Source: Cristatella mucedo
Taxonomy: Eukaryota > Bryozoa > Phylactolaemata > Cristatellidae
Assembly (NCBI GenBank): GCA_009760855.2
Contig: WPIO01000003.1
Location: 7,523,501-7,587,500, forward strand
Length of the DNA: 64,000 nt
Direction of reading: 5' to 3'
The notes under the pieces were generated by a model. The model was not told the DNA's origin and made no database searches. It saw only the letters and a list, made by a program, of their open reading frames with translations. Shown in pieces: positions 1-11,900 of this stretch. A program made the translations under genes and the position numbers. Each line of letters starts with the position of its first letter. Positions within the stretch are counted from its first letter, which is position 1.

Positions 1-500
1 CATTTTCCAGCCCTCCAATGTCGTCGAGCAGCGACGTCTACTGCTCCCTTGATTCATTGTAAATGTCCTCTATTGACAATAAATTAGCTTTTCCATTCCT
101 TCACGTAAATGCAGTTGGCAACAAAAGCTTTTGCTCTTCAGGTCCTAGACTGTGGGACTCAATTTGCAATTCATAAGTAACGGCATCTTCTCTCTTGCTG
201 ACGACTGTGGCACATCTTTCCAGCCGTCTTGAACTGCTGCCTCTATGCTACTCTCTACCTCAAGTGCTCTGCCCTTCTCACTCAGCTATGCTTCTCAGTT
301 TCTCTTCGTTATGTGAAATAAAGTCTGTTGGCGCAAATTAAGACCGTATGCGAACTTAAAGCTGCTTAGGCTTTGAGAGCGCTATCGGAAATTTTCATGA
401 GTAACACCCATTTGGTCTTGGTGACTTTATGGAGTGAGTTAGATGGAGATACATACTTACTGTACATACACATAAGGTATAGGTCGGGTATAGGAAATGT
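1..500 (+). mobile_element. LINE-B 3' end (L2/CR1-like), truncated by window edge
   Basis: The plus strand encodes the C-terminal end of a LINE reverse-transcriptase protein with frame breaks. It reads NKLAFPFLHVNAVGNKSFCS then SGPRLWDSI, the same element as the open copy at 58975-60255 on the minus strand, which has NKLAVPFLRLKTVGDRSFSS then AGPRLWNSL. It continues into a 3' untranslated tail with the family's words for 'actttatggagt' and 'gagatacata'. It sits upstream of the TRDMT1 exons, presumably in an intron. Confidence 0.8.
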
Positions 501-524
501 ATAAGATCAACAAACATAATTTTT

Positions 525-640
525 TTATAGTGGCAAAAGAGTCTTAACGGCTATCGCCACTGCTTGCAGTATACAATAAAAGATAGCCTGCTGCAGGACT
601 CGAACACGTGACCTGGTTCGTTCTGGTCTGTACTAGTTTC
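525..640 (-). mobile_element. tRNA-headed SINE, family T1 (fragment)
   Basis: In reverse orientation this shows the T1 layout: a B-box-like stretch (complement of 'ggactcgaac'), then the family body reading 'ggcgatagccgttaagac'. The 5' tRNA-like part is degraded. Other T1 copies in the window are near 18.3, 19.2, 27.9, 55.1, 57.2, 58.3 and 63.97 kb. Confidence 0.65.
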
Positions 641-1374
641 TTCGAATTGTACTGCTCTGTTGCTTCTGAAATGCCAAGCTTCCTCTCAGTTGTTCAATTA
701 TAATAATCCTCATTATTCAATTCGAGGATAGTATCTTCTGGCCTCCAGCGAGTTTTGAAGACCGGGGCATCGTTGGTTGAGCACTGCTCATCACCAAATT
801 TTATTGTAGCAGCATTTCAATGTTTTTTTTTCCGGATACGAACCTTCATTTTTTCTAATGGGAAGATTATTTGTGGCATCATGCCGCAGGTAATTTGCGA
901 TAGTCAACTAAAATTTCAACGTTACTATGCTGGCAGTAGCTAATGAGCGTCCTTATATTTATTTTAATAGGAAACACATTGTTAAAATAATTTCATAATT
1001 GGTTCCTTTAATCAGCAGGAATACTCTCAGACGGAGCCAAAAAGCAAGGAGCCCTGCCAGTGTACGGATTATTTGTGCTATCACTCTATGTTGCCGAGTC
1101 TGTGCGTTTAAGGGAGTTGCCATTATGTCGTCTGTCGTCTGGTGTCTGTCCCGCTGTGATAGGAGTAGGTACAATGGAAAGTGTGTCTTGATCCACACAG
1201 GTGCTCTTTTCTAGGTTGCCGTCAGGCATTTGGGATTAACCTTCCGATAAATGCTGTCAGAGTAGTGAACTATTGTTATCTGACCATTTTGCTCACCTTG
1301 AAACTGCGTCGCCTGACCCTTTAGCAAAGAACATTTGCTGCCTCAATTAAGAATATTAATTATAGTAAAACATA

Positions 1375-2085
1375 TATGTAGCACCCTAAGAGAATCAAAT
1401 CTCTTTCCAGGCTCTTTACAAATGCTGAAAAGGAACCATGTCAATTGATGAGAGTTATCACGTGCACAATTTCAGCACACGAAGAACAATTCAGAGGGCA
1501 GATTAGTGGCCTTGAGGAGCTGATAGCTTTGTAGCTTCTTTTTAAATGTCATGTCAGGTGATGAAGTGATGCCAGTCGGTTGTGAGCTCCGAGCTTTGGG
1601 TGCATAGGATCTTAAGGCATGGTCTTCAAAAGATTGAGGCTCGTTAGAGTTGCAAACAAACGATTCAAGTCACATGAGTGGGTGAGATGTGATGCTATAG
1701 GAAGCCTAATTGGGAAGTATTTCAGATAGGTAGGTCGGAGCAAGACAGTGAAGGGACCTAAGTGTGAGTGGCAGAAACCAGAATTAGATACTTGTTTATG
1801 GCTTGCCTGCACAGATTTGAGACAAGATATATATGTGACAGCTGGGACGTTCACGACAGACAAGCCTAGCTGCTGCGCACCAAATGGAAGCGTCTTATTA
1901 CACAAGCAGGAGGGCCTGCAATTAGCAGGAGACACATGTCTACCCAGGATGTCACGAATGCATGGACCAGCTTGACTGTAGTATCCTTATGTAAGTAAGC
2001 AAGTCCCAACTTTTGCAATGCTAACTAGCTGCAAGTAGGCAGGCTTGATTGTGGAGCTCATGTGGGTATCTAGTGAAAAGGTCCA
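1375..2085 (-). mobile_element. LINE-A (L2/CR1-like) 3' fragment
   Basis: The minus strand encodes the end of a non-LTR reverse-transcriptase protein with frame damage; the LGLSVVNV and HSHLGPFTVLLRPTYLKYFP stretches match the other LINE-A copies. It ends near 1375 with the family tail containing 'agagaatcaaatctctttc'. It lies upstream of TRDMT1 exon A. Confidence 0.75.
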
Positions 2086-2233
2086 TTGATATTCCGTGTT
2101 TTCTGTGTTTGCATGCCTTCCATCATTTGCTGCCTGCCTGTATGTGGCCGAGCAATAGAGCTGTACCCACGGGTTGTACGCTCTGCTCTGTGCCTGATTT
2201 AAGGTGTCCAATCAGTGATCTCTGCTTTTGCAG

Positions 2234-2637
2234 TTACTCTCTGACTTGCCGGCAGAGTCACTATCTTGCCTTCCTAATGGTGTTGAATACGTTCGCCACT
2301 TCGATGCCGACGACCTGATGTGTAACTGCGAGAAGGCTTGCAGCAGCAATACGAGCAGCGATTTACTAGCCAACAGAAGCATCGCCTGCTTCGGCGGTGC
2401 CGCTGCAGCCAATCCAGTGTGCTCGTGCGATTGCCAAGCCAAGTTGCTTTCGAAGATGGCAGCTCAGATTTCACCACTTATCAAGTTCCTGGAAAGTGCC
2501 GACAGTGGCTGCTCTTCAGTCGCCGAGGGCAATGATGAGCTGGCGGAGTATGCACTTGGAGCCAAGGAAATGAAGCATTATAATGTCATGGACATCGTGA
2601 GGCCAGATTCGCGGAAGAGCTGTTGCTTCACGAAGAG
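2234..2637 (+). CDS. TRDMT1: TRDMT1 exon A
   Basis: The acceptor is 'tctgcttttgcag' and the donor is 'AG|gtaagc'; it enters in phase 0 and leaves in phase 2. It encodes about 134 residues. The first part is variable and rich in Cys and Ala (CNCEKACS, CSCDCQAK), unlike what I recall of vertebrate copies. It then turns into the conserved LIKFLES..., YNVMDIVRPDSRKSCCFTKR stretch. Confidence 0.9.
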
Positions 2638-5600
2638 GTAAGCGGGCAGCACTCTTTTGTGATCGCTTAATCTCATGGATGTTATACGTGCCTGCTGCAG
2701 TTATTTACAAATTTCGTTCGTGTCGAGCACTGTCTGCTCAATTTGCTGGCATACTTGTTGCTGCCTCTCATCTAGAAGAAGCTGTGATTAGCACTGTCGA
2801 TGACACAGGCCTTTTCGGGCCGTGTGAACAACCGAGGCAATGCCACCGAGTTAGTCTCACTGGAATTTGTGGTTCTGTTCTGCATCTTTTTAGTAACATA
2901 CTGCTGCAGATACTAGCTCGTCAGAATGATCGGTCCGTATGTGTGTCCAATATTGTTTTGACGATACTCATGCTCATTTGATGTTTCCCTTCAATATGAC
3001 CTGGAGCCTGTATATCTCACCTTAATGTGTACTTCGTTGATGCTTACACATACACTGCTCATGCTGCTGAAACCGATATAACCATCATACATGTAAGAGA
3101 CTATCCCTCTGGGCTCCTAACTCAAGCAGGAGTCAGGAGCTCTTTCTATGCACGTAACGTGGGCTGGAAACCGAGCATAGCAATCAAATGAATTCAGAGC
3201 AGGTGACACAATAATCCACTTGATAACAACATTTAAATATAAATAAAAAAAATGTAATGCACTTGATAACTTGTGACAGACCTCTTCCCCTGGTTTAGGT
3301 GTCTTGCAGCCTCCTTTACTTTTACCTCCTGAGCAGCATAATGTTAGTCGGCCAGTTTTGCAACTTTGTTGCATGCTTAAGGAATTGTGTAATAATTGCT
3401 TCTGACTTTGAATGTCTTGAATGTTCTTAATCTTCCGGTGGCTGCAAAACTAATCGTCATCATTAGTCTTGGTGGCCAAAGAGAATTCTTCCAACAACAG
3501 AATAAACAGCTCACCCGCTCCCGTTAAGAAGCCGGCCAGCCAGGCTGAGCAGGTCCAGGACGTCTTACAAGCCTTGGGGTGAGCAAGCTTCTGGGAAGCT
3601 GGGTGTAATGCAATCAGCTATGGCCATGTAATGTCTTACTTTGTGTGGAGACTTTACTAGCCAAAAAGAACGTGCCGTGGCTTGTTTTACCGACTGTGAT
3701 AAATGAGAAGTGTTCTAGCCTCTTTGCTTCTTGGTGTTATTGCCGCGACAAGTTGTTTATACCGCCAGGTGGCTTTAGCTCGGTGTGCATGCAGTTTTTT
3801 CCGAAAATATCGCATATCATGCATGCAATATATAAGCCAGCTGCCTCCCTCCTTTGATATCTGTAGTAGACTTGCCTCCTCGAATTGGTTTGCTGGAGGT
3901 TTCGTTTTGCAAGAATTTTGCCGATACCGTGATAGGTTCTTCTGTGGCGTTTTTCTGTGGTGTGTGTTTGTGTGTGCTGATGTTGAGAAAAAGTTGCACT
4001 TATCAGGGCCGTGCCTGTAGACCCAGTGTTCGGAATGTTGTGCAGGCTATGGGTTGCAAGTGCAGGTGGGGCTATGGGTTGCATTTGTCTGGGCTCATCG
4101 GTGGCTTGCAAAGAGAATGGTGAATGAGAGTAACCCTCAGGAAGAGAGCAGCAGAAAGAAAGCAGCCGAATTGTGTAGCCGAATCGGGAGAGAATTGGAT
4201 CATGGATCCTGAATTTTCCGACGATTGCTGCGCGATTTTTTTTATTGCTTTTCTGGGCTGCCACTGCGTTCACCGGCATTTGACATTCCTTGCTGCTCAG
4301 TCAAGCCACTCGTGGCACTTTCATTGTGACGTCACTTGCATTTAGTGGGTCCCCGTGATTCGTTCTGTACATGCTTATGCGTGCTGACACGGTGCACGCT
4401 GCCACTAACCACACTTGCATGCTGAACCTGTGCATGTCACCCCCTAACCACGTTATTCTTGTTGTTTATCAAGCATGATACCACTCACCATTCGATCGTG
4501 TTTCCTTTGCAGCAAATGTAAAGCGCCTAGAAAGAGATTGAGTTCTCTGAGGGCGCTTTATCAAGTTTATTATTATTATTATCTGTGTTTAGGTATGGCC
4601 ACTACATCGAGGGCGCCGGCTCGTTCTTGCAGACGAACTGTCTTTCCATTATGACTATGGTGAGACAGTGATCTCCTTCATAATATGCGCAGCCAGCGTA
4701 ACTTAAGTCGCTGCCGAGCTCTCCGTGCCATTGAGCTGGTGATCCTTTGTGTCCTTTGTTGTAGTGCACTCGTTGCAAGAGCAGTGACACTGTCATTGGG
4801 AGCCGCCAGTTGGCCGCGATGAGTGTCGGTGACGGCGGCGCCATCCCCGTGGTGGAGGGGCCACGGCTGCGCTACTTCACCCCGCGAGAGGTGGCGAATC
4901 TGCTCTGCTTTCCTGCCTCGTTCAGTGAGTGGTCTCGCCGTACGGTCGTGCGCACACACGCACCACAGCTCGGTGCTTTTATATCGATTTGCCACTGGTC
5001 GAGCGTGCGGTGGGGGTGTGTCACTCGGTGGGGCGAGTCGGAGGAGGCTGGCGGTCCATTGTCAGTTGAGATTTTCCTGCCTAGCAGTGCCTTACTGCAC
5101 GAGCAGGATCTTGCCTTGGCAGCAATTAGCATAGTCACCTGGCCATCCCTCTTTGTTCCAACCTATCAGCTGTACCTCTGCATCTACCTACAGCTGCGTT
5201 TATACTATCGACTTTTTGCCTTAGCGAGTTACCCCGACTTTCCTCGTAGTTGAAGCGTTTATACTACCGAAGCAGGAAAATTTTGCGATCGCCAGCCATT
5301 GATGTTTTGGTCGGGAGGCGATGCAGTTTTTTAATGGTCGGCAGATAGAAACCTTTCATCAAACGTCCTAGTGCTGTATATTCTGCAATTATGGACTTGT
5401 TTAGCAAAACTTATTCTGCCGAAATCAGAAATATACTTGCATATTGATTTACAAGTTGTATTGAAATTAGTTTCAAATTTAATGTTGATGTATGAAGTAT
5501 CGGTCGAGTTGTGGATATTACAAGGCAAGAAGCTACTATGTAAATTAAACTGTATACAAGTCGCAAGCATGAATTTCAACAAGCTGCAAACATTTACCTC

Positions 5601-6581
5601 GACCTGCTAAGGTTCAGCAAGTTGAGGTGCAACTCCTGTATGATGCAGAAATCGATACATTTTTTATGTGTCGATATTGCTTCCGGTTTACTTACGGGTT
5701 AGACGTGGTTTGCTTAATCGTTTTTTAACGCTTTCAATATATATGTGGAAAGCATCAAAACTTCAGATCCCATTCCTAACATGTTTGTCTCATAAAATAT
5801 GCCCTAAACAATTATTCGATTGTTGAACGAGTCTTCTCAGCATTTTCTCGACATTTATTGGTCTCGAAATTTTCTCGACAAATCTCGACATGTGAAAGGA
5901 GTCTAGTTCGATCGGTCCGACTGGCGATGGAATGCGCTTGGCTATCACTATCGACATACCGTTGTGACGCTTGTCGGTTGCTTGCCATGCGTGCACACCC
6001 ATTCCTGTGAGGCTCTGGAATGTTAGCTGACGTTGCAGCTGTCATGCTTAGCCACAGTCGTATGTGAGCCTGTGCATCAATCCTAAACACATAAAGCCGC
6101 TCACGGTTTGACACCACGTGACTAGCTGCAGCATCGTCTTTCGGGCAATAGCTGCTGCAGTGCGACTGCCGAGCGACTGCCTTGCCAGCAGGTTGCCGAG
6201 ATTTCGTACGGTAAACGACTTGGGCCGTTTTGTTCATCCGGCTGGACTTCAGGCACTGAGCATACGTAGCCTTCGGACAACCGGCCGCAGCTAGCGTCTG
6301 GCAGTGGCAGGAAGTACGGGGAAGGACTCGTGGCCTCGCCTCGCGAACGCTTTACCCGTCTGGCGATACACCGTCGCAGCAGACATCCGTGGTGCTTCTT
6401 TCGTTAAGGCTTTCCGCCGAGTGTCACTCGTAAGCAGCGATATCGCCTGCTGGGAAACAGCCTCAACGTCCTCGTCGTCTCCTGTCTGGTCAAGCTGCTG
6501 ACCTCATCGTGTTGGACGCTGCGGCACGTTCGGCACATGAGTGTACTCGGCACGCTACCTACCGGCGCGCTCGTCACCTGA
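2234..6581 (+). CDS. TRDMT1: tRNA (cytosine-38-C5) methyltransferase Dnmt2/TRDMT1, C-terminal half, four exons
   Basis: Dnmt2 proteins methylate C38 of tRNA-Asp and related tRNAs using a DNA-methyltransferase fold. Four exons can be read: 2234-2637, 4593-4659, 4765-4924 and 6409-6581, all with GT-AG borders and matching phases (2, 0, 1). They encode, in order, a variable region, the Dnmt2 hallmark CFT motif (SCCFTKRYGHYIEGAGSFLQ), the RYFTPREVANLLCFP motif and KQRYRLLGNSLNV, which are the target-recognition and last conserved motifs. The reading ends at a TGA at 6579-6581. The catalytic motifs (PCQ loop, ENV) are not in the window; nothing in 1-2233 resembles them, so they should lie to the left. 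The chain continues 27 residues or so past the usual end of the family. The order of motifs and phase agreement make the identity very likely; the exact start of exon 4765 is the least certain border. Confidence 0.93.
4478..4583 (+). mobile_element. LINE-A 3' tail ending in (ATT)n
   Basis: The tail words 'gcagcaaatgtaaagcgcct' and 'gagattgagttctctgaggg' are followed by a run of 'tta' triplets. Only the 3' end is present. It stops within about 10 bases of the TRDMT1 exon B acceptor. Confidence 0.8.
4593..4659 (+). CDS. TRDMT1: TRDMT1 exon B
   Basis: This 67-nt exon follows 'tgtgtttag' and ends at 'gtgaga'. The first base completes the Arg codon of exon A, then YGHYIEGAGSFLQT follows, the continuation of the CFT motif. 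The pyrimidine tract of its acceptor is the (ATT)n end of a LINE-A tail. Confidence 0.93.
4765..4924 (+). CDS. TRDMT1: TRDMT1 exon C
   Basis: It encodes a variable linker and then GPRLRYFTPREVANLLCFP. The chosen acceptor 'cctttgttgtag' keeps phase 0 and has a good pyrimidine tract; 'gttgcaag' a few bases on would also keep the frame. The donor is 'TTCA|gtgagt' (phase 1). Confidence 0.88.
5330..5790 (+). repeat. Element C, diverged copy
   Basis: This is one of six copies in the window of an unnamed ~0.45-0.55 kb interspersed repeat. Shared words include 'caaacgtcct', 'tacaagtcgcaagcatga', 'ttgcttccggttta' and 'gttagacgtggtttgc'. No coding capacity is evident. Other copies are near 8.0-8.5 (-), 8.5-9.0 (+), 26.8-27.3 (+), 35.4-36.0 (+) and 46.0-46.5 kb (-). 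Confidence 0.75.
6409..6581 (+). CDS. TRDMT1: TRDMT1 exon D (last exon, stop TGA)
   Basis: The acceptor is 'cttctttcgttaag'. The two leading bases complete a Ser codon, then FPPSVTRKQRYRLLGNSLNV follows, the nearly invariant last motif of Dnmt2, and then LVVSCLVKLL. The reading runs about 27 residues further (TSSCWTLRHVRHM...) to TGA at 6579-6581, so this copy has a C-terminal extension or the gene uses a later splice I did not see. Confidence 0.93.
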
Positions 6582-7985
6582 CGGGCGCCTTCTTTCGGCC
6601 GAGCCGCTCTGGCCGAGTAGGGTGCGCCAAACCCCGCTAGGCACCACCGCAGAGGGCTTGCAGAGACGGGGCAGGAGCAGAGTACCCAAGCAGCATGTCC
6701 TGGCAGGCTGCAGAGCAGCTGAAGCTTGGCCGATGCCGATCCATTGGGCACCGGTGCACGTTCGACGCTCCGGGACTGTTACATGCAGAGAAGCTGGAGC
6801 ATTCGAGTGCTACTCGACGATCTGAGTCGGCATCGGCGGTAGCTAAAGCTGCACATTTAATACGCCGGATGGGAATGCTCCTTCAATCGCATTTGCAACG
6901 CTGACGGTCGAGCGTGGGCGGTCGCTCGTTGTGCTTGGCTCCTGTAGCTGTGCCGGCTTCGTTGCTGCAGTGCATGAAATTTAACACACACACACTTCGT
7001 CGTTGCTTTTTTCTACACTTGATTCAGCAGTTGGCTGTTAATCAGCGATTATCGTAGAAGCCAGTTGCAGGTCGGCAACTTGAGGAGTCGCCAGCTTTGA
7101 CTGAGCGCTCCCACTAGTTCATGGAAGCCAAGCCAGCTGCTACTTCGTTTGTCGACCTTCAGCCATGCAGTCGGTCATGGCTATCAACTGCTTCCGTCAG
7201 CCATAGTCTTCTCTGTCGTTGCCGTTTTCCTGATTTCTTCTCGGCTGCATCTGATGGTTCGCGGGGCACAGCATCCGGTGTAGTTTCGTCGGACTTCGTG
7301 TGTTAGTCGTAGTGTGGGGTGTCGGGCTTATCCTGTCGTTTTGTAATAGGAGTATGTATGATTTAAGATTTTTTTAATGAGCCGAAACGTTAATCGCAAC
7401 AGATGTAGTGCAGATGGATTACTGGCCGAATGAGGGTGCACAGCTCGTGCTTCCTATCTTGACAATATGGCCAGTTCAGTACGAGGCAGGTCTGGAGCTA
7501 AAATAGTTATTCATACTGGTAAATTGTCGACAAATGATGGCATGACATGATCCTAAACTGACCTTTCGCTATATGACCCAACCAGCTCATTAGTCTGCCA
7601 ATATTCACTTATGTCTAATTCTTGTTTAATGCCTCAAAAATTGTTGTTAATCACACAAGGGTACCCCAGTCAATTTGTAGCTGTATAGGTGACATCTCAT
7701 CTGAAGTCAAAGACTTCACTTATTCTTCTCCCTGCCTTTGCTAGAAGAACTTGCTTACAGATGGTAGAAGCCTGCAACTAGGCTGGTCTGTTGTATGCAT
7801 GGCAACTGCCATATTCCACCACCTGTCCAACACAAGCATCTCGCGAGCAGTTCGTCGACTTCAGTCCTGTCGCTGCTTTTAGGTTATTTATTGTCTTACC
7901 CCTCTGAAGTGCTTTTTTTAATCGTTCAGCTCGTTAGCTTCAGTACTACCTAAAAATCGTTGGGTAAACTGTCTTCGTTTTTTAT
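6582..7985. other. Downstream flank of TRDMT1; no gene supported
   Basis: This is moderately GC-rich to about 7.3 kb, then AT-richer. It may hold the TRDMT1 3' untranslated region. Short open frames here lack splice support or family resemblance. Confidence 0.5.
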
Positions 7986-7989
7986 GTTG

Positions 7990-8070
7990 CCAAGAGGTGA
8001 AATTCACCATCGACTGAGGTTTGAGTTAATGGGGAAAGTCAAGAAAATACCATGACACTTGTCCGGCAAC

Positions 8071-8127
<57 letters not shown>

Positions 8128-8545
8128 AACATATATATATGGAACCTTTCGAAAGACAAATATGTTAGAACTGGGATCGGAAGTTCTGACGACTTCCGCA
8201 TGAAAGGAAAGATTTGTTATGCAAACCACGCCTAATCCGAATGTAAACCGGAAGCAACAAATCTACAATTAAAATTTTTACTGATCACCGCATCGCATGC
8301 GACTTGTATCCCAATTTGTTGAACTTTGGTAGATCGCTATAGGTGCTTGAAACTTGTTGAGGTGCATACTCGTGGCTTATACAGCTTCATTCCCAAGGTT
8401 GGTTGGCGCCTTGTAAATTCAATAAAACTAGTATCACGTATCGGAGTGAAATTTGAAATGTGAGTTCGGCTCTGCTTGTTCGACCTTCGTTTTTTAATAT
8501 TTTTTTTTATATCGGTTTGATACAATTGGTTCTATATGTCCACGA
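7990..8545 (-). repeat. Element C, left arm of an inverted pair
   Basis: It is read on the minus strand. It contains the family's 'gacgacttccgcatgaaagg' and 'gtaaaccggaagcaac' words as seen on the plus strand, and is interrupted at its outer end by a (TA)n run. It is the mirror copy of 8546-8995. Confidence 0.8.
8074..8122. repeat. (TA)n microsatellite
   Basis: About 24 uninterrupted TA units, with a second short TA run at about 8131-8140. Confidence 0.95.
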
Positions 8546-8995
8546 TTAGCTCCAGGACGTTTGATGACGTATACAGCCAAATCTACCAAACCAAAATCAA
8601 AACTATTAAAAACTAGGTTAAAATCTCAGCTGAACTCCCATTTCAAATTTCATTCTGATACGTAAAATATTAGTTGTTATATAATCTACAAGGCACCAAC
8701 CAACCCTGGAAACGAAGCTATACAAGTCACAAGTGTGCACTTCAAAAAAGCTTCAGGCATATATTGCGATCTACCAAGATTCGACAAGTTAGGATACAAG
8801 TCACATATGATCGGTAAATTTGTAGATTGGTTGCTTCCGGTTTACATCCGGGTTAGGCGTGGTTTGCATAACAAACTTTTCCTTTCATGCGGAAGTCGTC
8901 AGAACTTCCGATCCCGGTTCTAAGATATTTGTCTTTCAAAAGGTACCGTAAACACATGTAATCGTCGGACAAATTTTATAGGTATTCTCGTGACA
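8546..8995 (+). repeat. Element C, right arm of an inverted pair
   Basis: It starts near 'ccaggacgtttgatgacg' and runs through 'caagtcacaagtgtgcactt' and 'gcttccggtttacatccggg' to 'gcggaagtcgtcagaacttc'. Together with 7990-8545 it forms a near-continuous imperfect palindrome of about 0.9 kb. Confidence 0.8.
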
Positions 8996-8999
8996 TTAG

Positions 9000-11900
9000 C
9001 TAATAACCAACTTGAATTTCACACCCATTGTTACAATCATGTTAATTGTTGTGTCTGCTTACGTGCGGGGCAGCGATTTGCGTATATATCATACCCAGCA
9101 CGTGCTTCCTGCCCAGCTAGCTTAAGTGCCTTGGATAATTAGTTCCCTTAGGCTGCTACACAAGCTGATAATAATGCGACCGCGATGACAAGCCAGCAAT
9201 TATCTATACAGGATTTTAAGGCTAAAACACCGGAGAGGACCTGGTATTATAAGCTGCTATATAACGGATCAATATGAATGAAATAAATATTGGTCATTCG
9301 ACCCGTGCACTTGTAGTCGTAAATGCGTTACATTAGTAAGGCCTGGGTCGGGAAAACTGCAGTGTCGCAAAATAAAGTATTTGAGTCTGAGCAGCCTATG
9401 TGAACTCGTCTACTGAAACACGAAACTTCAAGAGCTGCCACTTCCACATTTCGACAGTAGTAATGATAATAATGATTTTTATTTCACCCCACCGGAGCTA
9501 AATATGCTTCTCTAAGCACACTACCGGACGTACTCGCCGTTGCTCCCGTCATGCTAAGCACCGAAAACGGGCATGCTTAGTACGATCAACTGAGTGTAGA
9601 AGGATACAAAGAATTTTACTGTCCTCGACATTAAGAACAGAATTGCAGTTCTGATTCCACTTTATTCAGAACGGTGTTCCTGATTTACCCACCAAATTTC
9701 ATGCAATTGTGCAAGTGCGTTCTGATTGTGTGGCCAGGGCTTGCCAGCCTACCAAAATATTCGAACTGCAACTCAGCTGCGATTTACACCATTCTGTGAA
9801 GGTTGGAATAAAAATGCTTTCTTTAACGTTATTGCGGAGATGACATCTGTTTCGCAATTAAATGTGTGACATACGTGCAACATTACTACAGCAGTAGTAC
9901 TTCAAAGCGACAGGGAGCCTCAGCGGATTATAAAATTTGCTCGTTTTGTTAGCATCCACTCACAGTGATACTAACTCAAAGCTTTAAGTCCATTTTAGCA
10001 ACTACTCTTGATTTGTTTTAGAATTTTAGCCCAGTGTTTTATTTCAATGGTCTTCTTCTTCTTCAATGGTGGGTTATAGAAAATGCTCCGAGTCACTTCG
10101 ATCTTCTGTTTGTATAGAAGCACCAGCTTATTTAACTCCTGTATACGAGAACCTAAAAGGTTATTACATGTTGCTGCACCTGTGTCCGTGTCCTTTTATA
10201 CTTAAGTAAGTATTAGTCTTAGGACTTAGTTTAGCTTGCATAAATCGAGGCAATTATAAATCGTTTAATAGGAATGGATCCGAATCAGATAAGAACAAAC
10301 TTGACAACAGACTGAACTAAACTTGGTTGAGTAGCAACGACCACGATTTTTTTGGCGTACTAAAACCACTGGATTCAAGCCGAACATAAGTTTTCATGAC
10401 GTTGTGCTAGTGCGATATAACTCGAGCAAAACTGGCCGAGGGCGACAGCATGCATTAGGTAAATGTAAAGTCTTTTACGTTTCGTAGAATCTAGTTGCTT
10501 ATTTTTCGTGGCAGCTTGTACAATTGCAAGAATCCGGAAAGATAAATTCCTAATCGTAATGATGAGAAATTGGAGACTAAAACCACAGCCCCACTATTTT
10601 TTTTTTACCGCCGGCAAGCAATCAGCACAATGTACGACTGTGGCTAAGTGCTCCTTACGTGCACAGCCCGGACAGTAGCACTAAAAAGTCACAGGCATCA
10701 GCACTGGCAGTACACAATGACCCATCAGTTTCCCAGTTCAGGCTGCAGCCACAACACAAGACACTTGGAGAGTCCGTAGCGACACGAGACTCCTCAGCGT
10801 CTCTAGCACGCCCAGCCAGCAAAACTAGCGTTTGTATCAAACTTATTATGTTATCGAAACGGTGACTGCAAATCAAGCATTGCAAACGACAACCTCTGTT
10901 GCTCTGCTGGCACGGGGATTTGCCTCCCCCAGCTGCTTCACTGGGTCAGCAAGGCACGAGCTCAGCAGGCACGGCTATGGCAGGCCACACGTCTCGCGAT
11001 GGCAGACCCAGCGCACCTTGCGCAAGCACCGGCCACTGTCTGCGCAACACGACAGCGTGCTGCTAATCAGAGCTTCGCAAAGCACGAGGCCCGAGTTAAA
11101 ACAAAGACCCCGGGCACTAGTGGTTTGCCGACAAAGCTGACAGGACAGGCTCGCAGGCATCGTGTGAGCAAACCGCGAGAAGCAGACGACCGGCTCAGGC
11201 CGAGCTACCCCCCAACACCCAGTCCCGCCAAAGAAACGTCGAGCCAATGCGGGTGCCCCGCGGGTAAACAACACGCACGACGGCTCCTTCACAGCGACAC
11301 CTCGTGCATCCGTCGGGTGCCGAACGTCGCACATCCGCCGGATGTCCAAGCACTGGGCCAAGCGCAATCTTGTCTCTACAGCTAGCCGGTTCCCCAGCAG
11401 TGATCAGATCTGGCAATTTTCGAGAATTCGAGACCTCAATGCTTCGGCGAGCCCTTCACCGGAGAGGTCCTGAACAGTGCAAGGTCGCCAGCAGATGAGT
11501 CTTGAGGCTGGTAGCCGGAGCTCCAAAGTGCCACACGAGCGGCAGCCGTCTGCGGCGACGACAATCGAGAGGAGAGCAGTGACGGAGCTACAAAGGCCAA
11601 CGACAGGGATCCCATCAAGCGGGCAGCTGCGGAGGCGACAAAATAGTGGGCGAGGCAGCTTCTGGCGATGCCCCCCACCGCGGATGCCAGTTTAATGGGA
11701 ACACGATTCTAAAACTTGTTTTCTTTAGACTTCTGCTACGAGCTCATTGAACGGAGCACCTGCAGCCAGAGAGAGAGAGCTTGACCGGCTGACGGCACGC
11801 TTCGAGCAGGCGATCGTCACGTCCAGGCCTGCCTATCACTAGCAGCCTTGCCTCGTTTGTGCAGTAGCACTAGGAATGCAGAGGCACAAGTTCATTGCGC

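Noticed and set aside
3480-3584. Plus-strand stretch (SSPAPVKKPASQAEQVQDVL) before a 'gtgagc' donor in the TRDMT1 intron
   Set aside because: Exons A and B join in phase into an intact CFT-YG motif without it; no family match.
10655-11695. Overlapping open frames on both strands
   Set aside because: GC-rich sequence lowers stop frequency; no conserved motif on either strand.
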